Of a DNA stretch of 12,128 nt, positions 1-8,100 are shown one piece after another (the stretch's first letter is position 1; the number at the start of each line of letters is the position of its first letter). Under the pieces are notes generated by a model that made no database searches, had not been told where the DNA came from, and worked only from the letters and a program-made list of their open reading frames with translations. The position numbers were made by a program, and so were the translations under genes. The DNA comes from Prevotella sp. (GTDB lineage Bacteria > Bacteroidota > Bacteroidia > Bacteroidales > Bacteroidaceae), in contig JAGBQP010000142.1 in assembly GCA_017632825.1 (NCBI GenBank), positions 1 to 12,128 of the forward strand. The letters are read 5' to 3'.

Positions 1-435
1 CGTGTGTTCTTCAGCGATGAGGTGATGGCACGTGTTGACCTTGCTACTTTTGTAGATTTAGGCAGCGGCTATGCCAAAGACCGTAACAATGTGTATATGG
101 ACGGTCGTGTGCTAGAAAATGTCGATCCTTCTACATTCCGACTGAAAGACCGTTCGGTCTGGCATCGGCGAAACCATGCAGATGCAGTTACGCCTGCTCA
201 AGAGGTAAAGGGCTATTACAAGACGCAATTCAACGTCTATTATGGTGACAAGAAAATTGACGCAATGCCCAGCTCCTTTGTAGAATTGGGAGATGGCTAT
301 GCCAAGGATGCGTTCAACGTTTTCTATTATGGTAATAAAGTTGAGGGAGCCATGGCCTCGTCGTTCAAAAATACTGGAAACGGCTATGCTCAAGATACTT
401 TTGATGCCTATTATCGGGGAAAGAAGCTGAAATAA
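1..435 (+). CDS. DKNYY-repeat family protein, 3' end only
   Basis: The frame is open from the first base, so the true start lies outside the window and about 144 C-terminal residues are visible. The protein is built from short repeats of the DKNYY type: a GYAKD-like turn, a few residues, V(Y/F)YxG, a variable stretch, then SSF. Units begin near residues 22, 70, 98 and 127, counted from the GTG codon at base 4. DKNYY proteins are uncharacterised and often secreted or surface-associated in Bacteroidetes; I cannot assign a biochemical role. Spacing between units is 28-29 residues except for the first interval (about 48), which holds a basic, repeat-free linker around residues 46-69. The protein ends shortly after the start of the last unit (YYRGKKLK). 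The family call is confident from the repeat pattern; function is unknown. Confidence 0.8.
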   Translation, partial: RVFFSDEVMARVDLATFVDLGSGYAKDRNNVYMDGRVLENVDPSTFRLKDRSVWHRRNHADAVTPAQEVKGYYKTQFNVYYGDKKIDAMPSSFVELGDGYAKDAFNVFYYGNKVEGAMASSFKNTGNGYAQDTFDAYYRGKKLK

Positions 436-458
436 GAAAGTTGCATATACAGTTTGGA

Positions 459-492
459 CGACATCCCTCCTTCCTCTGAAAGACGGATGTCG
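459..492. terminator. Hairpin between convergent genes, possible terminator
   Basis: CGACATCC (459-466) pairs perfectly with GGATGTCG (485-492). It lies 23 bases after the DKNYY stop and about 60 bases past the ferritin-like stop on the other strand. There is no good T-tract on either strand, so it may act only as a weak or factor-assisted terminator. A second small hairpin (CCCC-TATC-GGGG, 506-517) and a self-complementary AAAACGTTTT (496-505) follow. Confidence 0.4.
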
Positions 493-550
493 CCCAAAAC
501 GTTTTCCCCTATCGGGGTGTAAAATTCTAAGGAAACGCCAGTGTGTCTGA

Positions 551-1009
551 TCAGACAGCTGCCTTCATAATCCATGGTTTAGCACCAAGACACTCGATGA
601 GTCCCAGCTGCTCTTCACTCCAGTACATATCCTGTTCTTCGTCTTTCAGATATTCTTTCATCATGTCGAACGTTGTCAGGTCGTCTTTGATGCCATCAAT
701 ACATTTGCGCAGCATCTCAATACCATCGATAGAAACTTTATAGTCGGCTTTCAGGAACTCTACTGGGTCCTTGTAAAGCGTCTGGGCTTCTACTGCCTCC
801 TGTTTCAGTTCGCCACCCAAATCAAGCAAACGTCCGATGAATTGGTCAACAAAGACCTGCTCCTCCTGAGCGTGCTCCTGATATTTTGCTTCAAGCTTCT
901 TGAATCCCTGCGAACCGAAGATTTTGGCCTGCAACTTGTGCTGGAACGACTGCGCATTCAGGTTAGTCACGAAAAACTGTAGTGCTTCAATAGATTTGTT
1001 TTTGTCCAT
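551..1009 (-). CDS. Ferritin-like (bacterioferritin/Dps-like) four-helix protein
   Basis: 152 residues from the ATG at 1009. The frame stays open upstream, but the extra residues would span the TATCTTTG promoter element, so this start is preferred. The sequence resembles bacterioferritin: residues 35-65 match its second helix (GFKKL... EHAQEE... RLLDLGG), residues 86-104 the third (SIDGIEMLRKCI), and residues 113-148 the fourth (DEEQDMYWSEEQLGLIECLG, then a PW motif where bacterioferritin has NYLQ). Ferritin-like proteins of this size store iron or detoxify iron and peroxide in the cytoplasm. By-eye alignment keeps Glu50 and Glu124 of the diiron ligands, but Phe53, Ser93 and Asp127 stand where bacterioferritin has His54, Glu94 and His130. 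Two cysteines (103 and 140) are present. The fold assignment is good; canonical ferroxidase activity is doubtful. It is divergent from the AraC gene. Confidence 0.8.
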   Translation of the reverse strand: MDKNKSIEALQFFVTNLNAQSFQHKLQAKIFGSQGFKKLEAKYQEHAQEEQVFVDQFIGRLLDLGGELKQEAVEAQTLYKDPVEFLKADYKVSIDGIEMLRKCIDGIKDDLTTFDMMKEYLKDEEQDMYWSEEQLGLIECLGAKPWIMKAAV

Positions 1010-1048
1010 AATTCTTATAGTATTAAGTGAAATTAAAGGTTCTTGTTG

Positions 1049-1056
1049 CAAAGATA
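1049..1056 (-). promoter_or_regulatory. -7 element of the ferritin-like gene promoter
   Basis: TATCTTTG on the minus strand, an exact match to the Bacteroidetes primary-sigma -7 consensus TAnnTTTG, 39 bases upstream of the ferritin-like ATG. No TTG at the usual 19-23 base spacing is evident, so the -33 element is weak or absent and activation by a regulator is possible. Confidence 0.6.
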
Positions 1057-1134
1057 CGACTATTCATAGAAATACTCGTTGTCCAAAATGTGCAAAAATT
1101 CGTCAAAAACGAAACAAATATTATTAATTCTTCG

Positions 1135-1142
1135 TATCTTTG
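1135..1142 (+). promoter_or_regulatory. -7 element of the araC-family gene promoter
   Basis: TATCTTTG, 38 bases upstream of the regulator's ATG, predicting a leader of about 30 bases. No clear -33 TTG is seen at normal spacing. It diverges from the matching element at 1049-1056, with 78 bases between the two. Confidence 0.6.
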
Positions 1143-1180
1143 TCCACGAATAATAAGTAAAAACCTGTTACTATATTAAT

Positions 1181-2059
1181 ATGTATAGACTGAATGATTT
1201 CATGCGGAAAACCCTTAATGTGGCAGACGAGGATATTATTTCGGACGAGATATTCTGCGTCCACGTTGATGCTGAAGCAACGTTTCTTACCAACCAGATG
1301 CAGGAGACCTTGGCTTGCTACACCTTTACAATTGTAACTCGTGGGTGGCTGACATTAGTATATAACGGACAGGAACAGACTTTCACAACAGGCGATTTGT
1401 GCATATATGCTCCAGGTATGTCCATTACTATACTGAGCGCTTCTGAGGATTATAGAGGCATTTGTCTGTTAGCCGATGAACAAATGGTTCTGTCAATACC
1501 TGTGATGCGTCATGCTATCCGTGCTGCATATTTCCCACTTGTTGACTTGAATAAGCTAAAACTGCATCTTCTTGATACAGAGTTAGATAAGTTGATATTG
1601 TGGATGGAGAAAGCAATAGAGGTATTAAGCGGTGACCATATCTTTAAGGCAGAAACCTTGCGAACCCTCTTCACATTGTTCTTGCTCGACCTGATGAATA
1701 TTAGGGAGCATAGCCTTGTCCATCATCATTTGTCAGAGCGTACCGAGACACTCTTCATTGCCTTTATTCGTTTGTTGCCCCAACATTTCGCAGAACATCA
1801 CAACATATCCTTCTATGCCGAACGCCTCAACATTACCACAACCTATCTGTCACGTATTGTCCGTCAAGTGACTGGACGAACGGTAGCCGACTACATCAAC
1901 CAGATGTTGCTAATGGAAGCCATCTGGTTGCTTCAATCATCCGATTTGTCGTTGGCCGCTATAGCAGAAAAATTGCATTTCGCAGACCAAAGTAGTTTTG
2001 GACGATTCTTTACAAGAATGAAAGGACTCGGACCAAAGCAGTTTCGTATGAAACGATAA
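1181..2059 (+). CDS. AraC/XylS-family transcriptional regulator
   Basis: 292 residues, the usual length for a two-domain AraC regulator. Residues about 36-95 look like the cupin-type N-terminal sensing domain (YTFTIVTRGWLTLVYNGQ, then GDLCIYAPG, typical of the beta-barrel). The C-terminal DNA-binding domain has two helix-turn-helix units, about 208-232 (ISFYAERLNITTTYLSRIV) and about 256-290 (AAIAEKLHFADQSSFGRFF followed by GLGPKQFR). The signature glycine, Phe and Pro positions of the second unit are intact. It would be a cytoplasmic, ligand-responsive regulator; the ligand cannot be read from the sequence. It lies between the divergent ferritin-like gene and the phosphatase gene 138 bases downstream, either of which could be a target. 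An own promoter element and a downstream hairpin suggest it is transcribed alone. The family is certain; targets are inference. Confidence 0.93.
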   Translation: MYRLNDFMRKTLNVADEDIISDEIFCVHVDAEATFLTNQMQETLACYTFTIVTRGWLTLVYNGQEQTFTTGDLCIYAPGMSITILSASEDYRGICLLADEQMVLSIPVMRHAIRAAYFPLVDLNKLKLHLLDTELDKLILWMEKAIEVLSGDHIFKAETLRTLFTLFLLDLMNIREHSLVHHHLSERTETLFIAFIRLLPQHFAEHHNISFYAERLNITTTYLSRIVRQVTGRTVADYINQMLLMEAIWLLQSSDLSLAAIAEKLHFADQSSFGRFFTRMKGLGPKQFRMKR

Positions 2060-2060
2060 G

Positions 2061-2104
2061 CCTGTCATTCTGTTTCTTTACAAATGAATTGACAGGGGAT
2101 TTTA
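2061..2104 (+). terminator. Probable terminator of the araC-family gene
   Basis: CCTGTCA (2061-2067) pairs with TGACAGG (2090-2096). Three more pairs (TTC/GAA) form past a one-base bulge. The hairpin begins one base after the stop codon and is followed by GGATTTT, a short T-run. It would separate the regulator from the phosphatase gene. Confidence 0.5.
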
Positions 2105-2135
2105 AGTAAAATTATTGTGAAATTATTTTAAATAA

Positions 2136-2167
2136 TTGGGTCTTGTCTGACTTTTTTAGTATCTTTG
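2136..2167 (+). promoter_or_regulatory. Promoter of the histidine phosphatase gene
   Basis: TTG at 2136-2138, 21 bases, then TATCTTTG at 2160-2167: a complete Bacteroidetes primary-sigma promoter (TTG, 19-23 bases, TAnnTTTG). It predicts a leader of roughly 25 bases before the ATG at 2198. Confidence 0.7.
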
Positions 2168-2197
2168 TATGCTTAATTAACTATAACCATAACGATT

Positions 2198-3475
2198 ATG
2201 AAGAAAGTGTTTTTATCGGTAGCATTCTTGCTGCTTTCTTACCCAGTTGCGTTATCGACATGGGCACAAAATGTGTCTGCCATGCAACTGCTCAAGTCAG
2301 ACCCGAGAAGGGCTTATGGTACTGATTATCCATACCTGCTTGAGATGCCCAAACTAACTCCTGCCCCCGATGGCTACCACCCTTTTTATATCAGTCACTA
2401 TGGTAGGCATGGTTCACGTTACTACTGGAACAGTACTCTCTACAAAGAGCTTGATACTCTTTTAACCGTTGCTGATAAAAAGCACCTGCTAACTCCTGTT
2501 GGTGAGGCTTTTATGAAAAAGTTTATGCTTGTTAAAGACGAGTTGCAGACAGGCGTCAGCGAACTGACGGATTTAGGTTGGCAACAGCATCAGGGTATTG
2601 CTCGCATTATGTACAATAATTTCCCTGAGGTGTTTGAGAAAGGTGGAAATGTGCTGGCCATTTCTTCGTTAGTTGGTCGTTGCGTTTTGAGTATGTCCGC
2701 CTTCTGTCAGGAATTGGTTCAGTGCAATCCCAAACTCGAGATTCGCGAACAGTCTTCACGTTTTACTCTTGATGGTGTAGTGCCAACAGACGACCAGAAT
2801 CCGGTGAAACATAAATACCCTAAAAACTTAAAACCGAGGTTTGAGAAAAACCGTGACAAATTCAAGGAAGTTCGTAGACTTCGAGACCGATTGGTTGATC
2901 GTATGTTTGTTAGTACCGAAGGACTGCCTGGACGTATGCATCATATCACTAGCAATCTGCTTCATCTTTATACCTCCTTACCCAGTATCGGTCAAGAGGG
3001 TATGATGGAAGGTCTGGTTTCCGATGCTGAGATTGCTGCTGAGTGGGAAGCTGACAATTTGGGTTCTTACTCTTGGGTGTTTGGACCACAGTATCAGATG
3101 ATTCCCATCCTACAGGATGTACTCAAGAAAGCATCTGCTGTCATTGATGGACGTAGCGACCGTGTAGCCGATTTGCGCTTCGGACATGATACATGCATTG
3201 GACCTCTTACTGTACTAATGGGCATTAATGGTGCCGACCTTGACCCTGAGGATCCTAACGAGGTCAAAAATTGCTATCAGAATTGGGAAACTTGTAAGGC
3301 TTCCAACATTCAGCTCATATTCTATCGCGGTCACAATGCCACGGACGATATTCTGGTGAAGTGCCTGATGAATGGTCGTGAAGCAACGCTCCCTGTTCCA
3401 ACCAACAATTATCCATACTATAAGTGGAGCGATTTTAATCAGTTCTATACTGAGCGCTGCGCCAAACAGAAATAA
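2198..3475 (+). CDS. Secreted histidine-type (acid) phosphatase, branch 2
   Basis: 425 residues. An N-terminal signal peptide (MKK, a hydrophobic core to about residue 20, probable cut near TWA-Q at 23-24) sends it to the periplasm or beyond. The catalytic RHGxR motif is at residues 70-74, with His71 as the predicted phosphorylated nucleophile. SSLVGRC (157-162) supplies the conserved phosphate-binding Arg161. RFGHDT (327-332) holds the distal His330 and proton donor Asp331. These three motifs in this order define the histidine acid phosphatase/phytase/MINPP branch, which hydrolyses phosphomonoesters such as inositol phosphates or sugar phosphates. The distal motif is HD, as in AppA-type enzymes, not the HAE of MINPP. 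The exact substrate is unknown. The gene has its own promoter and a strong terminator, so it looks monocistronic. Codon use is more AT-ending than in the susCD block. Confidence 0.92.
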   Translation: MKKVFLSVAFLLLSYPVALSTWAQNVSAMQLLKSDPRRAYGTDYPYLLEMPKLTPAPDGYHPFYISHYGRHGSRYYWNSTLYKELDTLLTVADKKHLLTPVGEAFMKKFMLVKDELQTGVSELTDLGWQQHQGIARIMYNNFPEVFEKGGNVLAISSLVGRCVLSMSAFCQELVQCNPKLEIREQSSRFTLDGVVPTDDQNPVKHKYPKNLKPRFEKNRDKFKEVRRLRDRLVDRMFVSTEGLPGRMHHITSNLLHLYTSLPSIGQEGMMEGLVSDAEIAAEWEADNLGSYSWVFGPQYQMIPILQDVLKKASAVIDGRSDRVADLRFGHDTCIGPLTVLMGINGADLDPEDPNEVKNCYQNWETCKASNIQLIFYRGHNATDDILVKCLMNGREATLPVPTNNYPYYKWSDFNQFYTERCAKQK

Positions 3476-3500
3476 TCCGGTTTATCCTAACATAACTATA

Positions 3501-3542
3501 AAGGGGCGTGGTCCGAGTAACCGCGCCCCTTCTGCTTTTTTT
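3501..3542 (+). terminator. Strong rho-independent terminator after the phosphatase gene
   Basis: A 12-base arm (3501-3512, starting AAGGGGCG) pairs with 3520-3531 (ending CGCCCCTT), with one G-T wobble and a 7-base loop. TGC and a seven-base T-run (3536-3542) follow. It lies 25 bases after the phosphatase stop. The same stem could help stop leftward susD transcripts, although the T-run favours the plus strand. Confidence 0.88.
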
Positions 3543-3561
3543 ATTTATCTAACTTCAATAC

Positions 3562-5127
3562 TTAATAATCAGGATTCTGATCGCTGTCTGAAATAGCGTT
3601 GTTAGAGTTGATTTCCAACGTCGGGAATGGCAGCAGCATAGCGCGTCGAGCCATTTCAATTGTGCAGACGAAGTAATCCTCCTTATATTTTGTCGATGAC
3701 GGTTTCGGACAGTTTGTCGGGTGAGCGTTGTGAGCTTTCCAGTATTCGAGCATGAACTCCGGACCGCGACGGCGCATGTCGAAGTATTCGGTCTCTTCAC
3801 CCAGCAATTCGAAGAAACGTTCGTACATGATGCGATGACGGAACTCCTCCTTGGTCATGCCGCTCCAGTCGGCAGGTTCTGCAGCAGCTGGCTCTGCGCT
3901 GTTACGTGCACGTGCCAGTACTTCGTTCACATATTTGTACGCCTGCTCCGGACCACTTACCTCGTTGATAGCCTCGGCCAGCATCAGTAGCACGTCGGCG
4001 TAACGCAGATAGATGAAGTTCTGACAAGAATACTGTGCAACGTAACGTGTATCAAGGAATTTCTTGAGATAGGGCCACATACGTCCGCTGCCCTTATCGC
4101 TGGTGTATGCAGGATAGATTTTTACTGTATCCTTACCGCCATTCTTGGTGTAGTAGTTGTAGATTATGCCTTCCTCAATACGCGGATCGCCGGGGTACTG
4201 CTCGCGCCAAGTATCGAAGATGTACTTTGAAGGGCGATAGCGTCCGTAAGGATTGCTGGTTGCATTGGGTGTAAAGTCGCTTACGTCGGGAGCTATGCCC
4301 TGTGTCCACGTGCTACCGTTAATGTCAGAGAACTGTATTTCAATGATAGACTCTTCTGTGTTACGGTTCTGTGCGTTGTACAGCGTCTGCAGAGGTATCA
4401 GTTTGTAGTGTCCGTACACCTGCATACATTCGTCTATACACTTCTGCCAGTAGGGTGAGCCTTCCTCGCCGTTAGCCAGCGTGATATACACCTTTGCCAG
4501 TAGAGCGTGGGCAGCGTAGCGGTTGGGACGTCCTTCTGTGGGGTTTACTTCGGGCAGCAGCTCGGCAGCCTCTTCCAGGTCGGCAATAACCTGCTCGTAC
4601 GTCTCTTCGACACTTGAACGCGGCATGTCGAGATTGTCACTAGTGATAGGTGTGAGACGTAAGGGTAGTCCGCCGAAGGCACGCACCAAATTGAAGTAAA
4701 TCATACCTCTCAATAAGTGTGCTTCACCCTTGGCACGTGTTTTCAGCTGTTCGGAAGCGCCGCTACCATCAATTTTCGAAAGCAGGTCGTTACAGTCCGA
4801 GATCACGGTGTAGCACGTCTTGAAGTGACGTCCCACGTATTTATTGTCTGGTTCCGTGCGCTGTGCCTTCGAGTCGTTGTACGATGAACTTGTGTTGTTC
4901 ATTGTGCCGCCTGCAGTGCAGAATATGGTGTGATAGTCCGACTGGAACACGTTGTAGTTGGTCAGTCCGTGGTAGCATCCCGTTAAAGCCGCCTCTACGC
5001 CTTTGTCATCAGCGTAGATGACAGATGCCGAGGGGAATGAGTCGGTTTCTTCTTCCAGAATAGAATTGCATGAAGTAAGCGACATGGCGCTCAGCAGTCC
5101 TAATGAATATATGATTGTCTTTTTCAT
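3562..5127 (-). CDS. SusD/RagB-family outer-membrane nutrient-binding lipoprotein
   Basis: 521 residues from the ATG at 5127. An upstream in-frame ATG (5169) would overlap susC and place the signal peptide internally, so it is rejected. The N-terminus is a lipoprotein signal with lipobox LTSC and Cys20 as the lipidated residue. Hallmarks of the SusD fold are present: the TPR-type segment AKGEAHLLRGMIYFNLVRAF (132-151) followed by GGLPL, a PNRYAAHALLAKVY helix (201-214), the segment FIYLRYADVLLMLAEAIN (371-388), and the C-terminal E(R)FFELLGE...YFDMRRRG region (about 436-455), ending in LLPFPTLEIN. SusD proteins sit on the SusC barrel as a lid that captures the substrate, usually an oligosaccharide. 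The gene is 28 bases after susC with no terminator between, so the two are co-transcribed. The substrate cannot be predicted, as no enzyme follows in the operon. Confidence 0.95.
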   Translation of the reverse strand: MKKTIIYSLGLLSAMSLTSCNSILEEETDSFPSASVIYADDKGVEAALTGCYHGLTNYNVFQSDYHTIFCTAGGTMNNTSSSYNDSKAQRTEPDNKYVGRHFKTCYTVISDCNDLLSKIDGSGASEQLKTRAKGEAHLLRGMIYFNLVRAFGGLPLRLTPITSDNLDMPRSSVEETYEQVIADLEEAAELLPEVNPTEGRPNRYAAHALLAKVYITLANGEEGSPYWQKCIDECMQVYGHYKLIPLQTLYNAQNRNTEESIIEIQFSDINGSTWTQGIAPDVSDFTPNATSNPYGRYRPSKYIFDTWREQYPGDPRIEEGIIYNYYTKNGGKDTVKIYPAYTSDKGSGRMWPYLKKFLDTRYVAQYSCQNFIYLRYADVLLMLAEAINEVSGPEQAYKYVNEVLARARNSAEPAAAEPADWSGMTKEEFRHRIMYERFFELLGEETEYFDMRRRGPEFMLEYWKAHNAHPTNCPKPSSTKYKEDYFVCTIEMARRAMLLPFPTLEINSNNAISDSDQNPDY

Positions 5128-5155
5128 TGTCGTAATGTTTATAGATGTTATAAGA

Positions 5156-8100
5156 TTAGAAAGTGACATTCAGTGTGCAGCTATATGAACGTGTGATAGG
5201 TGCGCTTCCGTAGTCGATACCGATACGCTTGGGGTCGTTCGAGAAGCTGTTAATGTCGGGGTTGTAACCAGTGTAGTTGGTGATGGTCATCAGGTTACGT
5301 CCGGTGACAGTCAGCTGCAGGGCGTTAATCAGTTTTACCTTCTTTACAGGAACGTTCCATGTCAGGCTCAGGCTACCCAGTCTCAGGAAACTGCCGTCTT
5401 CCACCAGTCTGTCGGTCAGTTCGCTAAGGGGAACGCCTATTCTCGGATAGGTGGTACTAGGTTTGTCGGCGCGCCATGCGTTGTGGTAGGCCTCTGTCAG
5501 AATGTTATAATCGTAGTATGTGTTGGTATTGTCCAGTTTGTTAGCGTTAACCACCTCGTTGCCTACAGATCCGTGGAACTGAGCAGCCAGTGTAAAGTCC
5601 TTATAGGTGAGCGAGGTGTTGAAGCCGAAGGTGAAGTCGGGGTTAGGGTCTCCCAGAATGACGCGGTCCTCAGTCGTGATAGCTTTGTCATCGTTAGCGT
5701 CAATATAGGCTATATCGCCAGCTTTCAGTTCATTACCGTTATAGACCAGTCCGTTGGCCTCCTCATCGCTCTGGAAAATACCGTTCGTCTTGTATCCCCA
5801 GAACAGTCCAATGGGCTTACCTTTAATAAATATGTTGACGGGGAATGCTGACGAAGCATAGTACGACAGGTTGGTACCATAGTAAGCCTCATAGGTTTCT
5901 GTACCATATTTTGTTTCGGGCAGTCCAAGGCTGGTAATGCGGTTTTTGTTGTGTGATAGGTTGGCGCCGATGGTCCATGTCAGGTCCTTCGTGCTTATGG
6001 GCACGGCGTTCAGCGCCACCTCTATACCATTATTCTGTATAGAGCCGCAGTTCACATAGATAGAGCTGTAACCCGTTGAAACAGCGGTGTTCATCGACTG
6101 CAGAATGTCGTTAGTCTCCTTGTGGTAAACATCGACGCTCAGTGTCAGTCTGTTCTTGATGATGCCGAAGTCAATACCTGCGTTGACCTGTGTGGTAGCC
6201 TCCCATTTCAGGTCGGGATTGGCAATCTTGCTGGGGTGCAGTCCCACGGTGTTCTGTCCAGAGCCGGTAGCATATTCCACATTGCCGTAAGTGTTCTGCG
6301 TGGCATACGCCGAAATACTCTGGTTACCGGTCATACCCCAGCCCAGACGGAGTTTCAGGTTGCTAATCCATTTGCTGTCTTTCAAGAAATCCTCCTGGTT
6401 GATGCGCCATGCTAGAGCCACAGAGGGGAAGAAGCTGTAGCGGTTGCCCTTCTGGAACTTGCTCGAACCATCGACACGACCGGTAAGTGTTACCAGATAG
6501 CGGTCCATGTAATTATAGTTTGCGCGTAGCAGTGACGAGGCTGTCGTCTCGTTTGTCAGCGAGTGTGTGTTGGTGTAGGTCTTGTTGGCATAGGCAATAC
6601 CATTGATGCCTAAGCTCATGATTGAGAAGTCCTCGCCCAGCATGCCGTAGCGGTTAGCATCGCGGCGCTCGTATGTCACACCTGCGGTTCCGGAAAGATG
6701 GTGTACGCGGTTGAATGTGTGATCATAGTAGAACAGCGCTTCAAGTGCTTTCTTCAGACTCTTCAGTTCGCTGTATCCCAGTTGTCCATTCACTTTCATA
6801 CCTGTGTACACACCAGCGCCGTACCAACGTGAACGAGTCTTGTCGCGTGTGTCGTATGAACCCATGAGGTGGAACGTCAGTCCCTTTATGATTTTATAGT
6901 CAAAGGCAATCGATGCCGTCGTTCTGTTTTCTTCCGAGTGGTCCTCGTAGTCTGTCAGCCAGTTGGTTGGCTTCAGCTGCAGTCCGGTATCGTTGTCGTC
7001 CTCGGGGTCAACGTCGGCAAAGGGCTTGGCCAGAATGGCATGACGTGTCAGACTGGTGCGCTGGTTGCCCTGTCCGTCGGTTCCAGTGGTCATGTCGTTC
7101 ACGCGGCGTGTCAGACTGAAAGTACCCTTCATGGAGAGGTTGTGGTTTAGCTTATATTTATAGTTCACGCGCATGTCTGCCTGCGAGAGCCCCGTGTTGC
7201 GTATAATACCCTTGTTGTCCAGATAGCCGCCAGCCACATAGTAGTTGGCCTTATCGTTGCCACCGTTCACCGAGAGACGGTACGACTGTGTGGTAGCCGT
7301 GTGGAACAGCTCTTTCTGCCAATCGCGGTTGATGGGGTGGAAGTCTTCTGCATAGTATTCCTCGTCCTTCTCGTTTCTGTAAGCAATATACTCTTCGGCG
7401 TTCAGCACGTCGATGTGCTTGCTGGCCTGGTCGAATGAGATACCGGCTGAGAGGTTAATCTTGGCTTTTCCGCTTTTGCCTTCCTTGGTGGTAATCAGCA
7501 CGACGCCGTTTGATGCGCGGCTACCATAGATAGCCGTTGCCGATGCATCCTTCAGAATCTCGATGCTTGCAATATCCTGGGGGTTGATACCAGTCAGGCC
7601 GCTTTGGGTTGTCTGAACAGGGTCACTACCCGTACCACCACCGCTATTAGGGTTGCCTACGTCCTCGGTAGCATCGTTCATGATGATGCCGTCAATAACG
7701 TACAGCGGCTCTTTGTTGCCATTCAGTGTCGAGGTACCGCGGATGCGCACGTTGGCCAGTCCGCCCAGCTGTGCGTCGCCCGAGTTTACATACACACCGG
7801 GTGCGTTTCCTTGCAGCAAGTGGTCGATGCCACTGTCGTAAACAGCCTTGTCTTGATCAACGGCAACCGACGCTACCGAACCCGTCAGGTCGCTCTTCTT
7901 CATTTGTCCGTAGCCAACTACAACCACTTCGTCCAGGTTGTTGGCATCTTCTTTCAGTTCAATATTAATCTGGCTTTTGTTTCCAACTTTGACGGTCTGG
8001 CTCAGATAGCCAATGTAGCTTACCTGAATCGAAGCGTTGGCAGGAATACTGAGTTCGTAGCGGCCCTCAGTGTCAGTGATTGTTCCGTTTCCTGTGCCTT

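Noticed and set aside
2143..2325. 60-codon plus-strand frame overlapping the phosphatase start
   Set aside because: It runs through the promoter and is out of frame with the signal peptide and phosphatase motifs.
5128..5169. Upstream start for SusD that overlaps susC by 14 bases
   Set aside because: The lipoprotein signal begins exactly at the ATG at 5127; the extra 14 residues would bury it.
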